From: UKL13-2 sp964417885
Lineage (GTDB): Bacteria > Pseudomonadota > Gammaproteobacteria > Burkholderiales > Usitatibacteraceae
NCBI GenBank assembly: GCA_964417885.1
Contig: CAYQKN010000040.1
Location: forward strand, 1 to 29,624
Reading direction: 5' to 3'
DNA: 29,624 bases
The first letter of the stretch is position 1, and each line of letters starts with the position of its first letter. Shown here one piece after another: positions 1-7,747 of this stretch. Both the position numbers and the translations under genes were made by a program. Under the pieces are notes generated by a model. That model saw only the letters and a program-made list of their open reading frames with translations, searched no databases and had not been told where the DNA came from.

Positions 1-761
1 GATTGCGGCGCGGTGCAGGTCCACAGCCGGCCGCCGAATTTGGCGACGATGTCGATCGGCCCCGGCAACTGCTCGAACCAGGCGACCGGCGCCAGGAAGT
101 CGCGCGGATTGGCGAGGCCGTTGGCACCGATCGGGCCCAGGTCGGGAAGGCGATAGGGCTGGCCGTAGTTTTCGCAGATATAGCCGCGGACGGCGCCATC
201 GACCTCGACGCGGAACTTGACGCCGCGCGGAATCACCGCGATCTCGCCGGGTGACGCCTCGATGATGCCAAACTCGGTGATGAGCCTGAGCGCGCCCTGC
301 TGCGGGACCAGCAGCAGTTCGCCGTCGGCATCGTAGAAGCAGCGGGTCATGGATTTGTTGGCGGCATAGATATGGACGCCGACGCCGCGCTGCAGTGCTG
401 CATCACCGTTGGTCGCGATGGTGACAAGCCCCTCGACAAAATCGACCGGGGCCACCGGCATCGGCAGCGGGTCCCAGCGCAGGCGGTCGGGTGACGCCGG
501 CACCTCGCGATTGGGCGCGGTGCGCAACTGCGCCGAACCATGCGGACGGAACGGCGAGTGTTCGGCCGAGGGGCGCAACCGGTACTGCCAGGAGCGCAGG
601 TTGTCGGCGCGCGGCGCGGTGAAGGCGCTGCCCGAGACTTGCTCGGCATACAGGCCGAAGGCGACCTGCTGCGGTGAGTTCTGGCCGTGCGGCAGCGCGC
701 CGGCCAGGGCTTCGGTGGCGTGCTCGTTGCCGAAGCCGGCGAGATAGTCCAGTGCCGCCAT
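1..761 (-). CDS. hmgA: Homogentisate 1,2-dioxygenase, 3' part cut by window edge
   Basis: The enzyme opens the aromatic ring of homogentisate to maleylacetoacetate, the step after Hpd in tyrosine and phenylalanine breakdown, in the cytoplasm. The reading frame starts with ATG at 761 and stays open to base 1, giving 253 codons of a family that is usually about 430 residues. The N-terminus reads MAALDYLAGFGNEHATEAL and is followed by GALPHGQNSPQQVAFGLYAE, a typical HmgA opening; further on come SWQYRLRPSAEHSPF, the segment VHIYAANKSMTRCFYDADGE and a cupin-like stretch ending in PRGVKFRVEVDG. The Fe-binding His/Glu residues lie in the missing C-terminal part, so they cannot be checked. The start lies 2 bp after the hpd stop codon, so the two genes are almost certainly co-transcribed and translationally coupled. 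The identification is firm and only completeness is unknown. Confidence 0.95.
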   Translation of the reverse strand, partial: MAALDYLAGFGNEHATEALAGALPHGQNSPQQVAFGLYAEQVSGSAFTAPRADNLRSWQYRLRPSAEHSPFRPHGSAQLRTAPNREVPASPDRLRWDPLPMPVAPVDFVEGLVTIATNGDAALQRGVGVHIYAANKSMTRCFYDADGELLLVPQQGALRLITEFGIIEASPGEIAVIPRGVKFRVEVDGAVRGYICENYGQPYRLPDLGPIGANGLANPRDFLAPVAWFEQLPGPIDIVAKFGGRLWTCTAPQ

Positions 762-763
762 GG

Positions 764-1825
764 TCAGATGACGCCGCGCGCGATCTGGTCGGCTTCGATC
801 GCTTCGAACAGGGCGCGGAAATTGCCCTCGCCGAAGCCTTCGTTACCCTTGCGCTGGATGATCTCGAAAAAGATCGGGCCGATGACGGTGTCGGTGAAGA
901 TCTGCAGCAATTTGTCCTCTTTCGACTCCTTGTCGAGTCCTTCGCCGTCGATCAGGATCTTGTTGCGCTGCAGCCGGGCCAGGTCTTCGCCGTGGTTCGG
1001 CACCCGCTTGTCGACCAGCGCGTAGTACGAGTCGGGCGTATCGAGGAATTTCACCCCGCGTGAGCGCAGCGCCTCGACCGTTTCGTATATGTTCGAACAG
1101 GCCAGCGCGATGTGCTGGATGCCTTCGCCGTTGTAGGCGTCGAGGTATTCCTGGATCTGCGATTTCTGGTCGGACGGCTCATTGATCGGGATGCGGATTT
1201 TTCCGCACGGACTGGTCAGGGCGCGCGAGGTCAGGCCGGTTTTCTTGCCCTTGATGTCGAAATAGCGGATCTCGCGGAAGTTGAACAGCTTGCCGTAGAA
1301 CTGGGCCCAGGTGTCCATGCGGCCGACATAGACGTTGTGCGTCAGGTGGTCGACATATTCGAGTCCCACCCCTTTCGGATCGGGATCGACGCCCGCCACC
1401 GGGACAAAGTCGACGTCATAAATGGTGCGCGGGCCATAGCGGTCGATCAGGTACAGCAACGAGCCGCCGATGCCCTGGATGGCGGGAATGTTGAGCTCCA
1501 TCGGGCCGACCGGACCGTCGTAGGGCCGGGCACCGAGCTCCACGGCGCGCTTGAACGCGGCGGCCGCGTCCTTGACGCGAATGCCGAAGGCACAGGCCGA
1601 CGGCCCGTGCACCCGGGCGAACGACTGGGCGAAGGAGTCGGGTTCGGCATTGACGATGAAGTGAATGCCGCCCTGCTTGTATAACGTGACGCGCTTGGAG
1701 CGGTGGCGGGCGACGGCGGAAAAGCCCATGCTCTCGAACAGGCGGCCCAGCGCCTCGGTGTCGGGTGCGGTGTATTCGACAAATTCGAAACCGTCGGTGC
1801 CCATCGGGTTGTCAAACAGATCCAT
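764..1825 (-). CDS. hpd: 4-hydroxyphenylpyruvate dioxygenase
   Basis: Converts 4-hydroxyphenylpyruvate to homogentisate (Fe(II), O2) in tyrosine catabolism; hmgA, 2 bp downstream, takes the product. The protein has 353 residues, usual for bacterial HPPD. It has the two vicinal-oxygen-chelate halves: the N-terminal half (about 10-130) begins GFEFVEYTAP, and the C-terminal catalytic half (about 155-345) carries the likely iron ligands His160 in VDHLTHNV, His238 in IQHIALAC and Glu321 in GPIFFEII. The C-terminal substrate-gating helix region includes RKGNEGFGEGNFRALFE. I chose the ATG at 1825 because GGAG sits 8 bases before it and the protein then begins MDLFDNPMGTDGFEF, as in the family. The frame is open 17 codons further upstream, but that extension has no family resemblance. 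Regulation probably acts on the 1826-2063 intergenic region shared with a divergent lipoprotein gene. Confidence 0.97.
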   Translation of the reverse strand: MDLFDNPMGTDGFEFVEYTAPDTEALGRLFESMGFSAVARHRSKRVTLYKQGGIHFIVNAEPDSFAQSFARVHGPSACAFGIRVKDAAAAFKRAVELGARPYDGPVGPMELNIPAIQGIGGSLLYLIDRYGPRTIYDVDFVPVAGVDPDPKGVGLEYVDHLTHNVYVGRMDTWAQFYGKLFNFREIRYFDIKGKKTGLTSRALTSPCGKIRIPINEPSDQKSQIQEYLDAYNGEGIQHIALACSNIYETVEALRSRGVKFLDTPDSYYALVDKRVPNHGEDLARLQRNKILIDGEGLDKESKEDKLLQIFTDTVIGPIFFEIIQRKGNEGFGEGNFRALFEAIEADQIARGVI

Positions 1826-1909
1826 TGCGTTCTCCAGCTCGTAGTGTCCAGTGTAGATGAAGTCTCTCGACCGCATTCGCGCGGAGGTGCCCGGCAGGAT
1901 TTGTTACAG

Positions 1910-1923
1910 GCATCGCGCGATGC
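1910..1923. promoter_or_regulatory. 14-bp perfect palindrome in the hpd/lipoprotein divergent region
   Basis: The bases GCATCGCGCGATGC form a perfect palindrome about 85 bp upstream of the hpd start, in the only non-coding space between the divergently read hpd-hmgA unit and the lipoprotein gene. This is a plausible place for a dimeric regulator to bind. No known operator consensus was recognised, and short GC-rich palindromes also arise by chance. Confidence 0.25.
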
Positions 1924-1939
1924 GGCATGACCGGCGCGC

Positions 1940-1945
1940 TAGAAT
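1940..1945 (+). promoter_or_regulatory. Possible -10 element for the lipoprotein gene
   Basis: TAGAAT (5 of 6 matches to TATAAT) lies 118 bp before the lipoprotein start. No convincing -35 hexamer is seen at 16-18 bp spacing. If used, the transcript would have a leader of about 110 nt containing two small hairpins, CGATCC/GGATCG at 2002-2020 and CGGAC/GTCCG at 2024-2040. Assigned weakly, by position and hexamer only. Confidence 0.3.
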
Positions 1946-2050
1946 CGATCAACGATTGGCGCGTCGTTACCGCGGGGCTGGGGAACCGCGGCGCTTTACG
2001 ACGATCCAAATTTCGGATCGGAACGGACACTGGCGGTCCGCAAATTGACC

Positions 2051-2059
2051 AAGGAGGTG
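2051..2059 (+). promoter_or_regulatory. Full-length Shine-Dalgarno of the lipoprotein gene
   Basis: AAGGAGGTG, complementary to the 3' end of 16S rRNA over its whole length, ends 4 bases before the ATG at 2064. It is far stronger than the ribosome binding sites of the neighbouring genes and fixes the start. It suggests abundant synthesis of this small envelope protein. Confidence 0.85.
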
Positions 2060-2063
2060 TGAC

Positions 2064-2471
2064 ATGACGCGTAGTTTACTCGCTTCCACATTGACCGCAA
2101 CCGCGCTGCTGCTGGGCGGCTGCGCCTCTCTCGGTGCACCGGAAGTTCCGCCGCTGACCCTGGAACAGGTGGTGGAGCTGGCCAAGCAGGGCAAGGACGG
2201 GCCGACCATCATCGGCGAAATGAAACGTACCCACACCAGCTATGACGTGACCGCATCGCAGTATGCGAAGCTGTCGCGCGACGGCGTGCCGGATGCGGTG
2301 CTCGACTACATGCAGCAGGGCCAGATCCGCATGGCGGAATCGGCCGGCAGGCGCAGTGCGGTCAACGACCTGTGGCTGTACGGCCCGACCTGGTGGGGCT
2401 ATGGGCCGCGCTGGCATCCGCGCAGCTATTACGTCTACGTGCGCGGCCGGCCCTACCTGCGCGAGTGGTAG
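2064..2471 (+). CDS. Small outer-membrane-type lipoprotein of unknown function
   Basis: A 135-residue protein with a lipoprotein signal peptide: a basic N-terminus (MTR), a hydrophobic core and the lipobox LLGGC, so Cys20 should be lipidated after cleavage by signal peptidase II. Residue +2 is Ala, which favours outer-membrane sorting by Lol in enterobacterial rules. Residues about 32-95 are a soluble helical stretch (LEQVVELAKQGKDGPTII, then KLSRDGVPDAVLDYMQQ) resembling the short helical segment seen in many small proteobacterial lipoproteins. The last 30 residues are very rich in Trp, Tyr, Pro and Arg (LWLYGPTWWGYGPRW, then SYYVYVRGRPYLREW). Transcribed divergently from hpd. No function is assigned; an envelope structural role is only a guess. 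Confidence 0.85.
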   Translation: MTRSLLASTLTATALLLGGCASLGAPEVPPLTLEQVVELAKQGKDGPTIIGEMKRTHTSYDVTASQYAKLSRDGVPDAVLDYMQQGQIRMAESAGRRSAVNDLWLYGPTWWGYGPRWHPRSYYVYVRGRPYLREW

Positions 2472-2548
2472 CCACCCGGGGCCGCGCCGGCCCGGGATGA
2501 ATTGGTCGCCGCCATGCCGCAGCGGCGCCGGCATTTGTGCACTGCCGA

Positions 2549-2577
2549 TTTACCGCCGGCCGGATTGGTTCTATGCT
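2549..2577 (+). promoter_or_regulatory. Candidate sigma70-type promoter for the receptor gene
   Basis: TTTACC at 2549-2554 (-35, 4 of 6 matches) and TATGCT at 2572-2577 (-10, 4 of 6) are separated by exactly 17 bp. They lie 62 bp before the ATG at 2640, giving a leader of about 55 nt. Located in the 168-bp gap after the lipoprotein gene. Not exceptional in strength, but the best match there. Confidence 0.35.
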
Positions 2578-2639
2578 TGGCGCGATAACAAGTCCGCGCC
2601 AGCGGGCGTATGTTGCCTATTCGACCGAGGAGAAACCGC

Positions 2640-3617
2640 ATGAACACTGCTGCACGCTTGCTGCTGGGCATGGCCGTTGCCTGCATATCACTGGTTGCCG
2701 GCGCGCAAGGCGCGGCGGGTTATCCGTCCAAGCCGATCAAGATCGTGGTGCCGTTCCCGCCCGGCGGCGCGACCGACATCCTGGCGCGCGCCGTCGGCGC
2801 GGAGCTGCAGAAAACCTGGGGCCAGACGGTACTGATTGAAAACAAGGGCGGTGGCGGCGGCAACCCCGGCACCGACATGGTCGCCAAGGCCGCGCCCGAC
2901 GGCTACACCCTGGTGATGGGCACGGTGGGCACGCACGCCATCAACATGAGCCTGTACGCCAAGATGCCTTATGACGCGGTGAAGGATTTTGAGCCGATCA
3001 CGCTGGTGGCCGGGGTGCCGAACCTGCTGGTGGTGCATCCATCGGTCAACGCCAAGTCGGTCCGCGAGCTGACGGCGCTGGCCAAATCGATGCCGGGCAA
3101 GCTGAACGTCGCCTCCAGCGGCAACGGCACCTCGATTCACCTGGCCGCCGAACTGTACAAGCAGATGGCCGGCGTCGATATCCTCCACGTGCCTTACAAA
3201 GGCAGTTCCCCCGCCGTGACCGACCTGCTCGGCGGCCAGGTGCAGATGATGTTCGACAACATGCCGTCCGCACTGCCGCACGCCAAGGCCGGCAAGCTGC
3301 CTCCGCTGGCGGTCACCGGCCTGAAGCGTTCGGCCGCGTTGCCCGACATTCCTACCATGGATGAGGAGGGCCTGAAGGGGTTCAATGCGACGTCCTGGTT
3401 CGGCCTGCTGGCGCCGGCCGGCACGCCGAAGGACATCGTCGCCAAACTGAATGCGGCCTCGGTCAAGGCGCTCGCCGCGCCGGAAATGATGGAACGGCTG
3501 GCTGCCCAGGGCGCCGAGCCAGTCGGCAATACGCCGGAGCAGTTCGCGGCCTTCATCAAATCCGAAATCGACAAATGGTCGAAGATCGTCAAGGCGTCGG
3601 GCGCGCGGGTCGACTGA
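2640..3617 (+). CDS. Tripartite tricarboxylate transporter (Bug/TctC family) periplasmic receptor
   Basis: A 325-residue solute-binding protein of the Bug family, which captures small carboxylates or related compounds in the periplasm. It starts at the ATG at 2640, preceded by AGGAG at 8-base spacing; the frame opens 10 codons earlier without a ribosome binding site. Residues 1 to about 25 are a Sec signal peptide. The mature start YPSKPIKIVVPFPPGGATD is the family hallmark (ligand-binding loop 1), followed by ENKGGGGGNPGTDMVAKA and PDGYTLVMGTVGTHAIN (ligand loop region). Further typical stretches are VPYKGSSPAVTDLLGGQVQM and TSWFGLLAPAGTPKDIV. No TctA or TctB membrane subunits are nearby, as is common for the expanded Bug family in betaproteobacteria, so the substrate cannot be read from context. 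Confidence 0.93.
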   Translation: MNTAARLLLGMAVACISLVAGAQGAAGYPSKPIKIVVPFPPGGATDILARAVGAELQKTWGQTVLIENKGGGGGNPGTDMVAKAAPDGYTLVMGTVGTHAINMSLYAKMPYDAVKDFEPITLVAGVPNLLVVHPSVNAKSVRELTALAKSMPGKLNVASSGNGTSIHLAAELYKQMAGVDILHVPYKGSSPAVTDLLGGQVQMMFDNMPSALPHAKAGKLPPLAVTGLKRSAALPDIPTMDEEGLKGFNATSWFGLLAPAGTPKDIVAKLNAASVKALAAPEMMERLAAQGAEPVGNTPEQFAAFIKSEIDKWSKIVKASGARVD

Positions 3618-3636
3618 TCCGGCGCTGCCACCCGCC

Positions 3637-3658
3637 GATTCCCGGCGCGCCGGGAATC
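3637..3658. terminator. 22-bp perfect palindrome between convergent genes
   Basis: GATTCCCGGCG followed at once by its reverse complement forms a perfect palindrome in the 54-bp space between the stops of the receptor gene (plus) and pilU (minus). As RNA on either strand it could fold into a GC-rich hairpin of about 9 bp. No U-tract follows on either side, so it fits a bidirectional, non-canonical terminator better than a classical intrinsic one. Confidence 0.5.
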
Positions 3659-3671
3659 CCGCAAACCGGCT

Positions 3672-4814
3672 TCAGCTGATCTTGAATTCGGTGAAGCTGG
3701 GGCCGCTGCCCGGCTTGGGCGGCGGCGCCACGCCATCCTTGTAGGCCGGCACCATGCCCGAGTTGCCGATCAGCAGCGACAGGTTGGTTGCCGAATCGGC
3801 GTTGGCAAGGCCCTCCTCGACCGAGATCTTCTCGGTGCGGATCAGCCGGAACAGGTCCTGCTCGAAAGTCTGCGAGCCCGGCGTCAGGGATTTTTCCATC
3901 GCCTCCTTGATTTCGCCCACCTTGCCTTCCGAAATCAGCTCGGCAATGTTGGTGGTATTCATCAGCACTTCAAAGGTGGCGGAACGGGCGCCTTCGAGGT
4001 TTTTCACCAGCCGCTGCGAGATGATGCACTTGAGCGCCACGCCCAGATCGGAAAGCAGGATGGCGCGCTGGTCGAGCGGGAAGAAATTGATGATGCGGTT
4101 CAGCGCGTGATAGCTGTTGTTGGCGTGCAGGGTGGCCAGACATAGGTGGCCGGACAGCGAGTACATCATGGCGCTTTTCATGGTTTCGATGTCACGGATT
4201 TCCCCCACCAGGATGGCGTCCGGCGCCTGCCGCATGGCGTTGCGCATCGCTTCGTGAAAACTGTGTGAATCGTTGCCGATCTCGCGCTGGTTGACGATCG
4301 ATTTCTTCGACTTGAAGATGAACTCGATCGGGTCCTCGAAGGTCAGGATGTGGCCGCTGCGCAGCTGGTTGCGGAAATCCAGCATCGCCGCCAGGGTGGT
4401 CGACTTGCCCGATCCGGTTGCGCCGACCACCAGGATCAGCCCGCGCTTTTCCATCACCACCTGCTTCAGCACGTGGGGTACCTGCAGGGTGTCGATAGCG
4501 GGGATGTTGCTGCTGATGAAGCGGATCACGCCGGCGACCGTCGCCTTCTGGTACATCATGTTGATGCGGAAATTGCCGATGTTCTCGATCGGCATCGACA
4601 GGTTCAGTTCCAGTTCTTTCTCGAATCGCTCGACCTGGTGGGGCTTGAGGATTTCATAGAACAGCTTCCTGGTGTCTTCGCCGGTCATCACCTGCGGGTT
4701 GACCGGGACCGCATTGCCGTTGATCTTGATCGTGATCGGCGCGCCGGCGGAGACAAACAGGTCCGAGGCATTTTTCTGCGCCATCAATTCAAACAGTTTG
4801 GTCAGTACGGCCAT
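3672..4814 (-). CDS. pilU: Type IV pilus retraction ATPase PilU
   Basis: PilU is the PilT-like hexameric ATPase at the cytoplasmic base of the type IV pilus; it supports retraction and twitching together with PilT. The protein has 380 residues (PilU about 380, PilT about 345). The N-terminal PAS-like domain is followed by Walker A GATGSGKS at 131-138, the Asp box LTFEDPIEF (about 157-165), Walker B region ILVGEIRD (201-208) and the His box HLCLATLHAN (223-232). The extended C-terminus with ADSATNLSLLI and a proline-rich tail points to PilU rather than PilT. A GGGAGAG ribosome binding site precedes the ATG at 4814. It lies 64 bp downstream of dapD in the same direction, and there is no pilT or other pilus gene in the window, although pilT and pilU are often adjacent. 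Confidence 0.93.
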   Translation of the reverse strand: MAVLTKLFELMAQKNASDLFVSAGAPITIKINGNAVPVNPQVMTGEDTRKLFYEILKPHQVERFEKELELNLSMPIENIGNFRINMMYQKATVAGVIRFISSNIPAIDTLQVPHVLKQVVMEKRGLILVVGATGSGKSTTLAAMLDFRNQLRSGHILTFEDPIEFIFKSKKSIVNQREIGNDSHSFHEAMRNAMRQAPDAILVGEIRDIETMKSAMMYSLSGHLCLATLHANNSYHALNRIINFFPLDQRAILLSDLGVALKCIISQRLVKNLEGARSATFEVLMNTTNIAELISEGKVGEIKEAMEKSLTPGSQTFEQDLFRLIRTEKISVEEGLANADSATNLSLLIGNSGMVPAYKDGVAPPPKPGSGPSFTEFKIS

Positions 4815-4878
4815 GCGGACTCTCCCGGGTTGACGTATCGCGCGATCAGTTGCTGGGCGGTCTTTTGAAACTCACGCT

Positions 4879-5730
<852 letters not shown>

Positions 5731-5756
5731 GGATGGGTGCCGGTGAGGTGAATGAG

Positions 5757-6689
5757 TCAGTTCGCGAGGCGCTTGATGAAGCGCGCGAGCCAGGAATCGG
5801 TCGAGACGGCGGGCGCTGCGGTCCGGTTGCCGTTGCGGCAGGCGTCGAGTTCGGCACGCAACGCCGCGCATTCGGTCTCAAGCTGCTGTTCGCGCTGCAT
5901 GTAGTGCCGGAACCCGCGGTAAGTTTCGCGGTAGTCGTTGTACGCCCATTCCTCGGCATCGGTGAAGGCCGAGATGCGTCGCGGGATGGCGTCCAGCGCG
6001 GCCGGGTCATTGGCGGCGAGAACCAGGTAATAGAGCGCGGGCAGCGCGGCGACCGGCTGCTCCGGTGCCTGCAGCGAAACCGCGAGCGATTCGCCGGCTG
6101 CGGCGGCGGCGTCTTCGGCGATCAGCGAAACAAAGGCGTTGCGCTGCGACAGCCAGCGCAGGTGCGCGAACCGCGGCGCCAGCAGCGCATCGAGTTCGGC
6201 GCGATACAGTTCCCTGACGTGGAACTCGTTGGTGTAGCCGCGCTTGTCCGAGTATTCCGCCTTGTTCGGTGACGACAGGATCAGCACGCCATTTGCCTTC
6301 AGCACCCGTTTTACTTCGTCGAGGAACAGCGCCTGTTCGTCGATGTGCTCGAGGGTTTCGAACGAGACCACCACGTCGATGCTGGAAGACTCGAACGGCA
6401 ACTGGACGCAGGAGCCTTGCGTGAAACCGAGATTTTCCCGCTCGGCGTAGGTGTGCCGGGCATGCGCAATGGCCTCGGCCGAGATGTCCACGCCGGAGAC
6501 CTGCTCCGCAGCACGGCTCAGCAGCGCACTGCCGTAACCTTCTCCACAGGCCACATCGAGCACTTTCTTTCCGGTGACCAGTGGCAGCACGTAGTGGTAT
6601 CGATGCCAGTGCTCGTACCACATCTCGCCCTTGGCGCTGGCGGCGCCGGGGACGAAACGTTCACCGGTGAATGGAAGCGAATGCGACAT
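5757..6689 (-). CDS. Class I SAM-dependent methyltransferase with C-terminal coiled coil
   Basis: A 310-residue cytosolic protein. Motif I is VLDVACGEGYGS (residues 43-54) and the acidic residue of motif II is in VSGVDIS (Asp68), the ribose-contacting position of the Rossmann fold; the post-motif stretch VVVSFETLEHIDEQALFLDE and VLKANGVLILSSPNKAEYSD complete the Methyltransf_11/23 pattern. The opening LPFTGERFVPG and the downstream HVRELYRAELDALLAPRF are typical of methyltransferases found with glycan, lipopolysaccharide or flagellin-modification genes. About residues 258-290 form a short coiled coil (QREQQLETECAALRAELDA). The substrate is unknown; glycan methylation is a guess from family resemblance. 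It is 26 bp upstream of dapD and divergent from an EamA exporter. Confidence 0.85.
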   Translation of the reverse strand: MSHSLPFTGERFVPGAASAKGEMWYEHWHRYHYVLPLVTGKKVLDVACGEGYGSALLSRAAEQVSGVDISAEAIAHARHTYAERENLGFTQGSCVQLPFESSSIDVVVSFETLEHIDEQALFLDEVKRVLKANGVLILSSPNKAEYSDKRGYTNEFHVRELYRAELDALLAPRFAHLRWLSQRNAFVSLIAEDAAAAAGESLAVSLQAPEQPVAALPALYYLVLAANDPAALDAIPRRISAFTDAEEWAYNDYRETYRGFRHYMQREQQLETECAALRAELDACRNGNRTAAPAVSTDSWLARFIKRLAN

Positions 6690-6726
6690 GGCGCTTTGCG
6701 TGGGCTGGGTTGGTGGTGGTCGGTGC

Positions 6727-6735
6727 TGCTAGAAT
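6727..6735 (+). promoter_or_regulatory. Extended -10 element before the EamA gene
   Basis: TGCTAGAAT combines the extended -10 TGn with TAGAAT (5 of 6) in the 114-bp divergent space between the methyltransferase and the EamA gene, 68 bp before the latter's TTG start. No good -35 is present at standard spacing, which extended -10 promoters can tolerate. Confidence 0.4.
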
Positions 6736-6803
6736 TCGCGGCTCCCTGCGCAGCGACATCGGCGACGATTCGCTGCAAGCCGCAATTATAAAGGTTCGCC
6801 CGT

Positions 6804-7718
6804 TTGAAACCCCGCACTTCGTCCGGCCTGCCGATCGCGGCCATCCTGCTCGGCGCCACATCGTGGGGAGTGATCTGGTTTCCGTTTCGCGCGGTCGAGG
6901 CCGGCGGCCTGCCGTCGCCGGTGGCGACCGTGCTTGCCTATGGCGTGGCGACGTTGCTGGGCGGTGTACTGCTGCGCCACGCGTGGCGCGAGTTTCCCGC
7001 CAATGCGCGCTGGCTGCTGGCGATCGGCCTGACCGCCGGCATCACCAATGTCGCCTATCTGGTGGCCATCATGCAGGCGGAAGTGGTGCGCATTGTACTG
7101 CTGTTCTACCTGGCACCGCTATGGACGGTGCCGCTGTCGCGGCTGGTACTTCGCGAGCGGCTGACGCGCAAGGGCTATGCGGTGATGACCCTGGCGATGG
7201 CCGGCGCGCTGGTCATGTTGTGGCATCCGGAACGGGGCGCACCGGTGCCGCGCAACGGCTTCGAGTGGCTGGGCCTGGTGGCCGGCCTCTCGTTCGCCGC
7301 GTGCAATGTCTCCGTCAAAGCTGCCACCCGCGCGTCGGCCGAAGCAAAATCGCTGGCCGGCACCATCGGGGTGCTGCTGGTGGCAATGCCGGTTGCGGTC
7401 GTTGCCGTCCCGGCAGTGGGCAACTGGCCGGAAATGGCGGGTCCGCACGCTTCGTTGCTGGTGATACTGGGGGTTACGCTGACGGCCACCAGCCTCGCGC
7501 TGCAATTCGGCCTGACCCACCTGAGCGCCAATCGTGCCGCGGTACTGATGTTGTTCGAATTGATTGTCGCCGCGATCGCCGCCCATTTTCTGGCCGGTGA
7601 AGTGACACGCGCGCAAGACTGGCTGGGCGGCGCGATGATCGTCGGCGCGGGCATGTTCGCGACTATCGCCGAGCAGCGTCGGCTGGCAGCGCAATCCGCC
7701 AGGACGCGCATCGATTGA
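6804..7718 (+). CDS. EamA-family (DMT superfamily) transporter
   Basis: A 304-residue integral inner-membrane protein, very hydrophobic over its whole length with about ten predicted transmembrane helices arranged as two EamA repeats (about 10-140 and 150-290). Members export amino acids, their derivatives or other small metabolites, and the substrate cannot be told from sequence. The first repeat contains ATSWGVIWFPFRAVEAGG and FYLAPLWTVPLSRLVLRERL, the usual end of an EamA repeat; the second ends AAVLMLFELIVAAIAAHFL and LAGEVTRAQDWLGGAMIVGA. The start is TTG at 6804, with AAGG about 9 bases upstream; no ATG lies near, and the protein then begins MKPRTSSGLPIAAILLG, placing the first helix correctly. 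Divergent from the methyltransferase and convergent with the outer-membrane protein gene. Confidence 0.87.
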   Translation: MKPRTSSGLPIAAILLGATSWGVIWFPFRAVEAGGLPSPVATVLAYGVATLLGGVLLRHAWREFPANARWLLAIGLTAGITNVAYLVAIMQAEVVRIVLLFYLAPLWTVPLSRLVLRERLTRKGYAVMTLAMAGALVMLWHPERGAPVPRNGFEWLGLVAGLSFAACNVSVKAATRASAEAKSLAGTIGVLLVAMPVAVVAVPAVGNWPEMAGPHASLLVILGVTLTATSLALQFGLTHLSANRAAVLMLFELIVAAIAAHFLAGEVTRAQDWLGGAMIVGAGMFATIAEQRRLAAQSARTRID

Positions 7719-7727
7719 TGCGCGTCC
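7702..7727. terminator. 11-bp hairpin spanning the EamA stop codon
   Basis: GGACGCGCATC and GATGCGCGTCC pair perfectly around the loop GATT. The TGA stop of the EamA gene (7716-7718) sits in the loop and right arm. The facing outer-membrane protein gene ends at 7748, so the hairpin may stop transcription from both sides. There is no U-tract, so it is only a possible terminator. Confidence 0.45.
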
Positions 7728-7747
7728 CGGCGGCGCGCAGCTGCCGG

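Noticed and set aside
1..254. An 83-codon plus-strand frame at the left edge
   Set aside because: It lies opposite hmgA, which matches its family along the whole visible length.
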